This document shows, piece after piece, positions 8,622-20,905 of a stretch of 64,000 bases of DNA. Position 1 is the first letter of the stretch. Every line of letters begins with the position of its first letter. Origin of the DNA: Lineus longissimus. Its lineage: Eukaryota; Nemertea; Pilidiophora; Heteronemertea; Lineidae. The DNA is taken from assembly GCF_910592395.1 (NCBI RefSeq), contig NC_088319.1:7874001-7938000 (forward strand), read 5' to 3'. The notes under the pieces were generated by a model, which worked only from the letters and a program-made list of their open reading frames with translations, had not been told where the DNA came from and did no database searches. The position numbers and the translations under genes are program-made.

Positions 8622-9124
8622 TACGACAATCAAGATGTACAGACCGGGGGAGCTGGCAGTACGTACCCATAAGTCTTTGCGGTAGTCTCGCGCGTACCGG
8701 ATATAACCTATCAAGCTTTTCTCCTTCAGAGAAATACTGCGTTGCGCTCAACTGCCAATTATGCATTAGTCTGGTGGACACGAGGTTGGCCTTAAACTTG
8801 CTTGAAATCGAAAATTTGGACAACACACGTGTACTACAGCGCAAACGGCAGCATTCTGACATATAGAAACATGTGGTCTGATTCTATTTTTACTTGTCAC
8901 TAAGTGATCACGCGTCCAACCTCGTATGCAGGGTAATGTGGCTTTCTCATTGGTCGAACGTTAATTTTATTCACAGCCTTTTATAAGGCACTTGAGCGCA
9001 ACGCAGTATTTCTCTGAAGGAGAAAAGCTTTATAGGTTATATCCGGTTCGCGCGAGACTACCGCAAAGACTTATGGGTACGTACTGCCAGCTCCCCTGGT
9101 CTGTACATCTTGATTGTAGTATCG
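8622..9124. repeat. Fold-back: ~130-bp inverted repeat with ~240-bp spacer
   Basis: The left arm (about 8622-8751) and right arm (about 8992-9124) are inverted copies with few mismatches; for example GGGTACGTACTGCCAGCTCC in the right arm mirrors the left. The opposing ORFs in this stretch are shadows of the palindrome. Confidence 0.8.
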
Positions 9125-9532
9125 TCCGAATCGGATTATGAGCTAACTTAGGCCAACGTCAATTTCCAATGCCTGAATGCGCGGACTAAAATAGTGCGCG
9201 TTTAAAGACAACTCATATCACTTAGTAACTCACACAACGTAGTGAGTGTAATGGTTACGTGTATGTATAAAGTGTAAACAAAATTCATATATCCATCATG
9301 TCCATCGAATCTGAAAAAATTTGTGCAGACCCATGACAGTTCCGGTTAATTCCGGTACAGTTTGTTGCATTCCATACGGGCCGCGCTTGCCGATCCTGCT
9401 TTCACGACGCACCGCAACCACAGTTACCATGATTCCCGTTGTTGACGCAATTATTTCATGACGTCATGAGCCATTGACCAATCACGCAAGTAGATTTATT
9501 CACACCGGCGCCACTGTCTTGAAGTGTATCTA

Positions 9533-10065
9533 AAAATCGTCTGCTAGAACATACAGGACAACAACGTCGGCGGAGACAGTTGTGACATTTCATTGCAGAC
9601 GAAGTAAACGTCCTCTTCTTCTCGATTTACGTACTTTACTTCAAAAAGTCAGTTTTAACACTACTGCACAAATATAGAGTGGTCTTAAAGTTCCATTTGG
9701 ATAGAGATTTGACGGACTGATTTGGAAATTCATTCCAACCATGCAACTGTTTCAGAAATGAGAAAAAGCTTCTAGGTGTCATGACAGGCATTATGTGTCT
9801 TGCCTCTGCATTTTTGTACTCAGACATGTCAGAGGGTTTTCAACTTTCATATCATTGAAGAAATAATTCATTCCAATCTACAAGTATATCAATCACATCA
9901 TTTATTTAAAAATCGTCTGCTAGGACATACAGGACAACGTCGGTGGAGACAGTTGTGACATTTCAATTTTCATTGCATAGAGATTTGACGGACTGATTTG
10001 GAAATTCATTCCAACCATGCAACTGTTTCAGAAATGAGAAAAAGCTCCTGGGTGTCATGACATGC
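9533..10065 (+). repeat. Split direct duplication
   Basis: AAAAATCGTCTGCTAGAACA at 9533 recurs near 9908, and the block beginning TAGAGATTTGACGGACTGAT at about 9703 recurs at about 9978. The second copy is shorter because the segment between the two blocks is missing. It looks like a local duplication followed by a deletion. Confidence 0.75.
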
Positions 10066-10837
10066 ATTCAATTATTATTTACCACAAAGAGCTGCTTCTT
10101 CCAGCAGATATGAGACAGCTACCGGGGCGGGGACTATTTCTTTATGGGGCCTTATTGTTCAGCGTCTCCAAGGAATTCTATTTTTAGAGTCCAATGGGGG
10201 GGGGGCTTCCCCCCAATGTACTGACTAAAACCTGTCACTTTCAGAGAACGGGGGAGGGGGTTTGGGGGACTCATCCCCCAATGTACTGGCTATATATGTC
10301 AGAAGGACAGTTGTGTGAGTTCACTAGAGATTGCTCTTTACATATTATAGAAAGGATTGTTCAGAAAAAGACTACGTGCAAAATAACAGAAATTGTTTTT
10401 TTCTATTTTCGGAATACATCAGCCAAAAGTCCTAAATTTTGTGGCTGAGCGATTTTCACACATTCTGTTAGCAATGGTGGCCATTCCATGCAGTGGCAGT
10501 AAACGCACACAGCCGTCACAACTACGCAAGGCGTAATCTGCATCGGCTTTCTCGGAATTAATCAAAAGTTTATGCCGGATGAAAGAAGAAAAAAAAACCC
10601 GCTGAAAATCGTCACATGATCCAAGCCATGATCAAAATGGTCGATCAGTGAAAAAGGCCGACAATTAATGAATTTCCAGCCAACTGCTGCTTTGTTTTGG
10701 CTCTTTCTGTGGTTGTGTGGACTTCAAGCATGTCATGCTACGATTGTAAGTATCAGATTACAGGATTTAGGCCTATGCCTACCCCATGGCCATGTACCTA
10801 CTGCCTACTTAGTACTTGTACATATTGCAGTACTTCT

Positions 10838-11421
10838 TGGTAACCGGAAAAACGCCGACCGACCGACCGACCGACCGACCGACCGACCTACCGTCATATC
10901 CCTTTCGCTTTTCTATAGCACATGTATCTGTGTAGTGCCCAGCGCAATGGACGTGATGGATTCCGACATGTCTGACAGCAGCATCTTCAGTCAATTATAC
11001 CGGGAAAACGAGCCCACGCGGTAAGGAACTGATAACGTTACTCTAAAGATATGCTTTGTCTACATGGTCGGTGGATATAAAAACATGATTTGGGCCTAAT
11101 CTATGCACTGTATAAGTTTTTCTACTCGAGTGTCTCGACCGATGCAATGCATGAACTGCAACACGCAATATTGCACCTTATTTCATTTCACATGACCTGC
11201 TATCGTGGATTGGATATATCACATTGACTTATGAGACCTGAGACTCAACTACGAAACTCCTTGGGTCGGTAGGTCGGTAGGTCGGTCGGTCGGTCAGCGT
11301 TTTTCCGGTTACCCACAGATACATGCTATAGAAAAGCGAAAGGGATACGACGGTAGGTCGGTAGGTAGGTCGGTCGGTCGGTCGGTCGGTCGGTCGGTCG
11401 GTCGGCGTTTTTCCGGTTACC
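10838..11421. repeat. Inverted (CCGA)n/(GGTC)n units flanking the first exon of the KDZ-like gene
   Basis: A unit at 10838-10935 (GTAACCGGAAAAACG, a CCGA run, then CGCTTTTCTATAGCACATG) appears inverted at about 11314-11421 and partly again at 11259-11315. The first coding exon lies in the loop between the inverted copies. The pair could form a hairpin of ~90-bp arms. Confidence 0.75.
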
Positions 11422-14400
11422 GTACTTCTTGTACATGTTGGATGTTCTACATCATGGTGGTGTAGGCACAGTGAAGAAGGTGAGGAAACTTCCAACATGG
11501 AGGTAAGGTAAACATCGAGGACCCGATTAGAAAATGGCTTCAAAAATGGAATGCCGGACAGGAATCTCTGCACTTGTGTCGGCATATACCATGATAGATC
11601 AACCATATGGATCGACAACAATTCATTTGCTTACCGTACTGTGGGAGGGATGCATTTTATATTTCGAGTCCTCGATCATTACCTCGGGAGTTTCTTCACT
11701 TGCTATATACATTCTATCAAACAACTATACTTCAGTTCACTATGGTGTAGGCTAACACTATAGGCCGAGTCCTACGTACACCCTTCAACACCATATTCAA
11801 GGCAGGGCGTAGGCTGGTTTGGGCATGGGCCACATTACTCGGTAGTCATGGTTGGCCTAGTATGTCTATATACATGTCTTCATAAATGAGTGGTCATGTT
11901 ATACATTGCGTACATTTCTAGCATTGCCGATCCAGGTAGTCTACCTAGGGACTGCCTACATGTAGGCCAAGTTCCCACCGGCAGTCAATTTTTGATAGAT
12001 TGGTTACTTTTAATATGTTATAGGGTTATGCCGCTGTCGTTCAGTGGCTTTGGTGCGTGGTTGTTTCAAAGAAAATGGCACACAACACGGCCATCGCGGC
12101 ACGAGAGAAAGCCTCACATACACTGTAGTCAATATCAGGAAGTCTCAGCCAGCTTGGCCTAGTCACAAAAAAAACTAAGCTCACTGAACATTGAACCAAA
12201 AAGTATAGGCCCACCCCACCACCCTGCAGCCACCGTACATGTGCGTGTTGTTTCCTTCTTACCCAACTATATTCTTAGTGGTTGTGGTTGTGGCCAGCTG
12301 CCTGGACCTAGGCCCTATCTATGTACCTTCTCTTTGAAGAGAAATCAGAGCTCATTCAAAAAAAATTGTTGGAAGGCTGAAAACTCAGCTCATTTTCAGT
12401 ACCATCTTGTTGTTTACATATTGATCTAAAATTGACATTGCAATCATTATTCAAAAATAATGACATGGCTAGGTGCGAACCAAGATATGTTGACTGGAAA
12501 TCTGAGGTCCAGGAATTTGCCAAAGGTAAGATTTATGCCTTTTAAACCCTTTGTAAATTGGATGAGCACCAACCGGCTTCTGGTTTTACGATTAAAGGCC
12601 AGGGTCCAGTCAGATCTAGGTCAGTTGGTCGGTAATGCTGAAATGAATTACAGGTGATTACTCGGCAGTGGTCAATTCTCAAGAATGGACATAAAATACA
12701 TGTACAAGTATCATGTATTATTCAATTACAAATCAAACGGAGGTAAAATTGGTACAAACTAGTCCCATTGTCTACTAAAGTGTGAGCAAGTGAGTGGCAT
12801 GGCCCCTGGTCATTTATTCACTTCCCTTACTGGCATAATTTCTAATGGATTTTTGAATTTGTATTTTTCAGCTGTAAAAAGTGGCAGATCAGATAGGCGA
12901 AGGAATTTGAACACTGCTTGGTAAGGGATTTTCCATATTAGGTATTAAAAAAGATTTAGGATAAATGATCACTAATTGGAGCACCATCTCGCATTTTAAT
13001 GAAAATGAACAGGGATTTTCTTAAAGGGACTCTAGACAGTGGACAGTATGGGTCCCCAACAATAACATCTCACAGTTCATCAAAACTATTCATGCTTGTA
13101 CATGCAAGATATTTGATGTTTAACATATCATGACCCAAATACACTAGTCACCTGATGATGTCCATTGATATGTTACTTCTGCCTGTAGTCCCCCTTCAAA
13201 TCTTGAGTCTCGTATCTGCTTGTCTAATTTCAGTGATTCGTCTGCTCTGGATTCAATACGGATAGAAATAGAAGTCTATTCTAGCAACATCAAACAGCAG
13301 AAATACGACATTAGCAAATGTGCAGGTAAGAGTGAGACATTTTTTTCATATGGGCAGGGCATTGGTAAAAGTATGCAATTGAGCTACATGTACAATATAT
13401 TCGCATTTATAGCAATGCATGCCAGGCTCGTAAGATCACTCATCCGTGTGAAGAATTGGCCTATCAGTAGGGCATTATGAAGTCATCTTTTTCACATGTG
13501 GTGCCAGTTGGTGATATGTTGTACTGGATGTCTCAGTTGTCTCATCCTGAACCTCATGGCTAATACTCCTTTAGATATGCATTGTAGCCGGGGTATTACC
13601 CATGAACTATTCCCTGGCATTTCCAATATGCCAAGGTTTTAGATCTTTAGATGCAATAAACATTGGTGGTCAAGATGAATTGTCTTCGTTTTGAGAAGTC
13701 CATTAATACACAATTTCTTCATTTCATAGCCTCAATAAACCCTACTAAATTAGTTAAAATGCTACATATTGTATGGAGATTCATTTCTTCAGTTTCATTC
13801 ATGTGGGTATTGAGTATTTCTCCATCGTTGTTCATTTTAGACTCGTCGAAAAAACGTGGCCATCTCCGACAAAAGATGGAAAAAGAAAAGAAAAAACTTG
13901 CAGCAGTCATTGAGTTGTACACTTCGAAGTCTGGTGAGGAGATTGTGATTGAAGATGTCACTAAGGAAGATTACATTTTCCCTTGGGAGCAATGTTCAGG
14001 TCAGTTAATAATAGATTTATTTTCTTCAACTAAAGCCAAAAACAGACCTTCGTGGATCATGAAAAAACCCTGCATTATGTGAATTTAGGAAGACCGGAGG
14101 TAGCACCCAGCACCACTACTCCTCTGAAGCATGAAGTGAAAAGGCAATTGCGATGTGCTCACACAATACCAGTTGCTTGTCAGGGAAATGAAGTGGTTTT
14201 GATGCTCACATCTGTAATTGGAATGAAGTGTTTGATTGGATCTTAAATGCCAATATTACATTTGACTTATCTATTCCAGGTTACGCTGTCATGTCCTACT
14301 CTTTGAAGAAGAAACTGGTGGACATTCATGAACATATTCATCGATATCAGAAAGAGAAGCTTCTCCTTGTTCGTGAAATGAAGGCAGCTACGTCTTACCT

Positions 14401-15260
14401 GACAGGGCGAGTGATCAGCCTTAAAGAGATGCTGAAGGTGGCAGATAGAAGTCCTGAAGAGTTTGCAAGTGAGTTGGCCTTTGGTTCGGACTCCTGACTT
14501 GTAATGGACGCATGATCAAATGGGAACAAAACAAAATGAGGCCAATGAAGAGTGGCGAAATTTGATACTGAGTGATCTTATCACCTGTAAAGCAAATTGG
14601 TTATGTTTTTCGTGTCCTTACTGATACAGCTTTTATGCTGCATCTCTCCAACCATTTTCCTTTAGATCACTTCTTCTGTTTTTCATTACTCTAACCCTAA
14701 CTGGGTTTTTCGGTGGGATGTTGGGAGAAGAGTATAATAACATAGACTCCGAAAATGTGCTCATCTGGAAGTCTTTGGTCTGAATGTAAACTTTGACAAT
14801 TCATCACTGAGCTCATAGGTTCATGTGCACTTCAATCTCTGCAAGTCTAGTCAACATTTTCTTGTAAATCAGATTTTCCATTTCTTGTCCATTGGATTTT
14901 GGTGTGTTGATCCAATTTTGGTCTCCCTTTCAAATGATCTTTCTATTGTTTTTCTTTGCAGATTATCTAGATAGGGATGAGGCGTACCATTTAACCAGTG
15001 CAAACGATAGAGTAATCCGCGGTGCTATGGTGGAGATACGTGGAACACTGGAGTTCTATATAGATCTGCTCGAGCAGAGTGCCAATGTATTCCATACGGT
15101 CATGCGTGACGAAGAATATGTGGAAACGTTTGACATTCTTTATCAGGAGGATGAAGAAGAAGAAAGGGCCTATGAGTGTGAGAGTAATGATGATGACGAT
15201 GACGATGATGATGATTTTGTTGATGATGATGATGATGATGATGATGGAAATAATGAATAG
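10947..15260 (+). CDS. Seven-exon gene, KDZ transposase-like C-terminal region (304 aa)
   Basis: Exons: 10947-11020, 12473-12525, 12872-12920, 13234-13325, 13841-13999, 14280-14468, 14962-15260. All introns are GT-AG and all phases agree, giving 305 codons with a TAG stop; the acceptor at 12472 has a weak pyrimidine tract. The middle (a Lys-rich KKRGHLRQKMEKEKKKL, then YIFPWEQ, about residues 90-140) and the following helical segment with LLLVREMKAATSYL resemble the C-terminal part of Kyakuja-Dileera-Zisupton transposase-derived proteins; this is recognised by pattern only. The C-terminus is a run of Asp/Glu encoded by GAT/GAC repeats. The catalytic part expected upstream was not found. The start could be internal, because TTTCTATAG|C just upstream is acceptor-like. 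It may act at DNA in the nucleus if the family call is right. A distant AATAAA lies at 17306. Confidence 0.6.
15187..15246 (+). repeat. GAT/GAC microsatellite coding a poly-Asp tail
   Basis: Two runs of GAT/GAC triplets encode an Asp-rich C-terminus in the last exon of the KDZ-like gene. The long ORFs on the opposite strand and in the other frame here are shadows of this repeat. Confidence 0.8.
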
Positions 15261-17504
15261 AGCAGTCAAATACTGGTCATCGTGCTTCTGGTCAGTGGTA
15301 ATGATGGAAAGGGTTTTTTACTTGAAGGGCTTCTCCACGTATTTGGTTTGTAATTCTAAAAGGCCTTGGTCACCGGATATCGTTGTTTCTGATGGAAAAT
15401 GCCTTAAACAGGTAGCGCCCGTCCCAGGGAACAGGTGAATGGGTACTGCCCAATGGGGGGTCACCTGTACATGTGGTACTAATGCATTACACTATGTGCA
15501 CTACTGGAACTCCCTTGTCTGGCAATTGGTTTTGCCCGTCTGGAGTTGCCCCTTTAAGCCTTGTTTTGATTTCAGTCATCCATGGTATTGAACCCAAGGA
15601 CTGCTTGGTATTATTATTTTGATTCCCCAATCAACTAGAAGTTTGTGGAGCAGTGCTGCATTGAATAAGCAAGATAATTTGGAGATTACCTCTTACGCAG
15701 TTCATTGACTGAAGCCAGTAATGTTATGCAACGTTATGCAATGTTAGCCAAATGAACAGCTTGCATCAGCAGCTACCTAGGGGCCCTTGAAACTACTGAT
15801 ATCTAACAAAGGAAGCTTATTCCCACCTTATGTTTTGACTGGGCCATTCAAAACTCCCCATTTTTATAAGCGTTTCTTGATAGGTTCCCTTAAACTTACG
15901 TCACAATGTCACGCAACACATAAAAAGAATTAGCTGTGTTGATCGAGTCAGTGCGAGAATGATTGGGGCTGGGTGGGGAGCATTGGTATGAGCATCAGTT
16001 TATATATATTACTATGTCTTACCCTTGTAACTTCGTGCGAATATTGCACAAAGTCAAATGCCTTCTCATCAGACAGGTCCTGAACACGTGGTGTTTATAC
16101 TAGCAAAGCAGGAAAATTGTTTGCATCTCTAAAACTCAAACAGACTCCTTAGTCCTACAATCAATGCAGGGTGTCTTGTTAACTTCGGTTTATGAATCCT
16201 ATGGATTTACTTTGTCAATCGGCAATTTTTAGGGTTACTTTGAAACTGAAAATGATACAAAGGGCACAAAAAAAGCTTGTCTGTCAAGCTTTTATGCGAA
16301 AATACACATGGCCTAGTGGATAAGATGGTAAGGGTCTAGGGCTAAATGTCTCGAGTTCGAACCCTCTGCAAGGAATTTTTTTTTTTCACCGGATCGCCTC
16401 TGTGACCTGTCTCATCAATGAACTTGTGTAAAAAAGTGAGACCCGTCACTGGGTGTCTATCATGTTTAACAGTTTGGATGTTGTGTTCTTTTCACTTGGC
16501 CACTTGGGCTTTTTATCATGTTATGCTTAAATGAGACGTTCGTATTTTCTGATGTATTGTTAGGATGTGTGATGTTTCATGTAAATTATTCTTACTATGC
16601 TCACAACACCAATAGGACATTAGTGATTTGCAGTGATAGCATTGGGTGCCAAGATGATGGTAAAGTGCTCTTTTTGGGAATGATATAAAGACTAGAATAA
16701 CAGGCGGGCAAATAAATTTCTACAACGTGCACTTCATGAGTTGTTCAAAGAACGGTTTACTGTAAGCCAGGTAATATTCTTAAGCTATTATAAAGGGAAG
16801 CTGTCTGTAGGAGCTATTAAGGCTGTACATATAGTCTTCAGGTGTCATGGATTGTGTTATACATGTATGCTGCTATAATCATTTTCCTACATGTAAATGA
16901 GTGTAATACAGTGGAAGTAGTTTTGATGTGCATGTACTATGAGATGTGCGAGACCCTGATCATCGACGTGGTGTATATTGCCTACCTATGTAGCTGCTTT
17001 GCCTGTAGGGTCCCTTGAAGCCTGCTGCTTGGCTCAGTTTTCACCAGAATGGCATATGCAGAGTATTCATAGATCTTAAATTGTCTTCGGATGTAGTTTA
17101 TTTATAGAAAATGGGTGTTTACTGATTTCACATGACATGTATGAAATATTGCTCTGGATTGTTTTTGTAAATCAGGCAGACTGAATATCATATTTTTTCG
17201 TTAGATTGTTTGGCGTATTTGGTTTATTCGTGTCAAATGCAGCTTTTTCTGGCAGCGATTGTTCTTGTACAGATTCTTAAGAAAAAACCAGTGTCATCTT
17301 TCCAAAATAAAGAAGTGATTTGAGTTTATAGATTCTTATTTTCGTGTTTGTTTTTTGTTATCCCCTTTCTTTAGAATTAAGTAGTTGGTAGCAGAAAAAT
17401 GATCTGTACACAATGAGTTGGACAGAAGCAAGCATGGTTGAGCAGGATTATCTTGAGAAAAAATTGAAAAGGAGTGAAAGTCAACAACGAGACTCCATAC
17501 TACC
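15261..17504. other. Gene-free stretch, possibly 3' UTR of the KDZ-like gene
   Basis: No ORF with coding character is seen. Apart from a tRNA-like SINE head at about 16309 and an AATAAA at 17306-17311, nothing is recognisable. The AATAAA could end a long 3' UTR. Confidence 0.4.
16305..16385 (+). repeat. tRNA-derived SINE head or degenerate tRNA
   Basis: TGGCCTAGTGGATAAG at about 16309 matches a Pol III A box, and GAGTTCGAACC at 16353-16363 matches a B box with normal spacing. A T10-plus run follows at once, a Pol III terminator. The T-arm does not pair properly, so a functional tRNA is unlikely. Confidence 0.45.
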
Positions 17505-18373
17505 TCTATAATGCGGCCCCTATAATACCAGATTATCTTTTGCAAAAGTATGAACTAGGTAATAGTTCCTGTGATTAATACTGTATTCACCCTTCGGCCG
17601 ATTGGAACAAGATTTGCAATTTAAGACCAGACCGCCCTACTGTCTCTAGGTTGTGACCCCTGTGGTACCAGATTATCACGTGAAATATGATGTAAGCTGG
17701 ATATTTACTATTTTTGTCATTAGAAAGTCTGTTTCACTCAAGATATGCATTAAATTCATGAATCCCTCAGATTGGAACAAGATTTGCTATTTAAGACCAG
17801 ACCACCCTACTGTCTCTAGGTTGTGACCCCTGTGATACCAGATTATCTCGTGAAGTATGATATATGCTGGATATTTACTGTTTTTGTTATTGGAAAGTCT
17901 GTTTCATGCAAGATATGCATTAAATTCACGACTCCCTCAGATTGGAACAAAATTTGCTATTTAAGACCAGACCGCCCAACAGTCTCTAGGTTGTGACCCT
18001 TGTGATACCAGATTATCTCGTGAAATATGATATATGCTGGATATTTACTGTTTTTGTCATTAAAAAGTCTGCTTCACTCAAGATATGAATTAAATTCATG
18101 AATCCCTCAGAACAGAACGAGATTTTCAATTAAAGACCAGACCACCCTACTGTCTCTAGGTTGTGACCCCTGTGATACCAGATTATCTCGTGAAATATGA
18201 TATATGCTGGATATTTACTGCTTTTGTCATTAAAAAGTCTGCTTCACTCAAGATATGAATTAAATTCATGAATCCCTCAGAACAGAACGAGATTTTCAAT
18301 TAAAGACCAGACCGCCCTACTGTCTCTAGGTTGTGACCCCTGTGAGACCAGATATATTGTGAAATATGATTTA
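17505..18373 (+). repeat. 170-bp satellite, left of the LTR retrotransposon
   Basis: Monomers begin at 17601, 17771, 17941, 18111 and 18281 (period exactly 170 bp), preceded by a diverged partial copy from about 17505. Each contains GACCAGACCGCCC..., TCTCTAGGTTGTGACCCCTG and GATATTTACTGTTTTTGTCA. The last monomer is cut at 18373 by the LTR insertion. Confidence 0.92.
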
Positions 18374-18539
18374 TGTAGTGTAATCTGAATAAATGGGTCA
18401 TAGAGTTTGAGGTGCTGCCACCTCGTGATAGATTAGGGTACTGTACAAAATGGCTGTCATGTTCTAGAAATATACTTCAAGTGTTCAGAGTTTAAATCCA
18501 TCGTTATCTTCTTTCAGAACGCCCATCGGCAACTGAACA
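18374..18539 (+). repeat. 5' LTR (166 bp)
   Basis: It starts TGTAGTGTAATC and ends GAACA. It is a direct copy of 23191-23356, from which it differs at two places (CAAAATGG/CAAATTGG and TTTCAGAAC/TTTCGGAAC). Confidence 0.95.
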
Positions 18540-18552
18540 TGGTGTCAGAAGT
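18540..18552 (+). promoter_or_regulatory. Primer-binding site, tRNA-Leu type
   Basis: TGGTGTCAGAAGT directly follows the 5' LTR. Its complement, ACTTCTGACACCA, equals the 3' end of a tRNA-Leu with its CCA, the primer known for several animal gypsy elements. Confidence 0.8.
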
Positions 18553-18826
18553 TAAAGAAGACTCTCATGAACTGGGAGAGACTGTTATTTTGTTGAGAGA
18601 TGTCGATGTTGATGAGCTTTGAGCCAAGATTCGTGAATCTTTCCCCAGTCAGAGGAAATGTTTCTGATGACTGCATGTACATCTCGTGTGCATCATGTAT
18701 ATAAAGGTGCTGTGCAGTGACTTTTCATGTGCTGAACAGCGAGTTGCGCCCATGAATGATGAATCTGAAGATAATCTAAGGAACTTTCGTGACATTTTGC
18801 CCTTCCCTGTTACTGTTATTACAACA

Positions 18827-20905
18827 ATGGCACAATTCCAAGTGCAGCCACCTGAGTCTTTTGACTTTGGTAAGCCTGAAGGGTGGAATAAGTGGATCCG
18901 GCGATTTGACAGATTTCGACAAGTGTCTGGCCTAGCTGCCAAGTCAGGAGAGGAGCAGGTCAACACGCTGGTGTACTCCATGGGAGATGAGGCAGAGGAC
19001 ATTCTGACCTCGTTGAGACTCACTAATGACGAGAAGAAAGATTACGAAGTAATCAAAACCAAATTACAAGGTTATTTTGAACCTAAGAGAAATGTGATCT
19101 TTGAACGGGCGAAATTTAACCAACGTTTCCAGCGAGAAGGTGAAAGTGTCGATACTTTCATAACTGACTTGCATACACTCGCGGAGAAATGTGACTTTGG
19201 AACTTTGCACGATGAATTAATTCGCGATCGAATTGTCGTTGGGTTACGGGACAGTAAACTTTCAGAACGGTTGCAACTTGACGCTGACCTCTCGTTAAAG
19301 ACGGCCATGGATAAAACTCGCCAGAGTGAATCAATCAAGAAGCAACAAGGTGTTCTTCGTGCAGCAACTTCTCCGGCTGTTGTGGCCAAAGTTGGGTTCC
19401 AAAAAGGAAAAAAGTCAGGCAGTCATAAAGCAAAACAGCAGGACAAACCAAGCAGGCCAGCTGAAGGTAAACCTCAGGCCAAGCCTAAAGGAAAGGGTAA
19501 ATCGTGTCAGAACTGCGGTCTCAACCATGATAAAAGGCCGTGCCCAGCTAAGGACGCGGAATGTCATTTTTGTGCGAAAGTAGGTCACTACAAGAAGTGT
19601 TGTAGAACGCGCAAACGGGTCAACGAAATCCAGATTTCGGAAGATCAGCAAACCGCATTTCTAGGATCGGTAAACGTGGAATCTGAGGACGACGATTTTA
19701 ACTTATGGTCGAGTCGTGTAAAAATTTCTGGTCATGAGCTTGATTGGAAAATCGATACAGGCGCTGAAGTAACATGCCTGCCGCTACGCGATTATCGTGA
19801 GAGTTTCGGAAAACTTCACAAGTCCAATAAAGTCTTAGTTGGAGCTGGCAGTAACAAGCTTGATGTTCTTGGAATGTTTCATGCTAAGCTTGCTAAAGGG
19901 CAGCACGCTACATTGGCAGAGGTGTATGTTGTGCGCGGCCTAGCAAAACCGTTGCTAGGAGATAAAGCGATTCGTAAGCTAAATCTTGTGTCAGTAGTCC
20001 GCGCCGTTTGTAAAAGTCAACTCACCAAATGGAAAAAACAGTTCCCAGAACTTTTCGCAAATCTTGGGAAAATGACTGGTGAGTACGAGATCAAGTTGGA
20101 AGACAGTGCGAATCCGTACGCAATTTCATCACCACGTAGGGTTCCCATACCGCTCTATAATAAAGTGAAAGCCGAACTGTTACGTATGGAAAAATTAGGG
20201 GTGATCTCAAGAATAACTGAGCCTACCAATTGGTGCGCGGGAATAGTCGTTGTTCCAAAATCCAATGGAACTGTCAGGATCTGTGTGGACCTAACCAAGT
20301 TAAATGAGAGTGTAAAACGTGAGAATTACACTCTGCCATCAGTTGACTCTACACTAGCGCGGCTCAGTGGAGCCAAAGTTTTCTCTAAGCTAGATGCAAA
20401 TTCTGGCTTTTGGCAAATTCCTCTTAGCAAGGAGTCGTCCCGTCTTTGCTGTTTCATAACGCCATTCGGGAGATTTGTTTTCAACCGCCTTCCTTTCGGG
20501 ATTTCATCAGCTCCTGAAATCTTCCAGCGCAGGATGCAGGAGATGTTAGATGGTCTGGAAGGGGTAGTGTGCCACATGGACGATATTCTAGTGTTTGGGG
20601 CTGATCAGGCAGAACATGATGAGAGACTCAAAGCTGTTCTTCAGAGACTTAAAGATGCTGGTGTCACACTTAATGAGGCCAAGTGTGAGTTTTCAGTAGA
20701 CAGGGTTAAGTATCTTGGGTACTTGATCACAGCCGAGGGAATATTTCCAGATAGTGACAAGATAAACGCTATCCAGAAAATGGCAAAACCGCAAAATGTG
20801 TCAGACATTAGGCGTTTCCTTGGCATGGTAAATCAGTTGGGAAAGTTTATTCCTAATTTAGCGGACAAAACCGAGCCTCTTAGGTCTCTTCTCAGCAAGA
20901 AGGAA
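18827..20905 (+). CDS. Gag-protease-reverse transcriptase of the Mag-type element
   Basis: I use the ATG at 18827, which gives the MAQFQVQPPESFDFGKPEGW start common to Mag-type Gag; an in-frame ATG at 18686 is possible. Gag is about residues 1-220; a zinc knuckle pair follows (CQNCGLNHDKRPC and CHFCAKVGHYKKC, about 226-262). An aspartic protease has its DTG at WKIDTGAEVTCLP (about 309). The RT has FSKLDANSGFWQI, RLPFG and the catalytic box CHMDDILVFG (about 582), with His where Tyr is common. The true frame leaves this ORF at about 20905; the printed reading to 21121 is out of frame. Role: capsid protein, polyprotein processing, cDNA synthesis. Confidence 0.9.

Larger units (their letters stand above)
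8233..10837. other. Gene-free left part of the giant element
   Basis: No coding exon is supported. The region holds a fold-back (8622-9124), a partial tandem duplication (9533-10065), a CRE palindrome (9459-9466) and two G/C-run segments near 10195-10285 that repeat CCCCCAATGTACTG. A short ATG frame at 10668-10745 ends at a good GTAAGT site and encodes a hydrophobic stretch, but it does not join the downstream exon in phase. Confidence 0.5.

Noticed and set aside
10668-10745. Signal-peptide-like first exon (hydrophobic start, GTAAGT donor)
   Set aside because: Its phase does not match the acceptor before the exon at 10919-11020, and joining them gives an early stop.
14991-15438. Minus-strand Ile-rich and plus-strand Met-rich ORFs over the last exon of the KDZ-like gene
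   Set aside because: Shadows of the GAT/GAC repeat.
16305-16385. Functional tRNA gene
   Set aside because: A and B boxes are present but the T-arm and acceptor stem do not pair.
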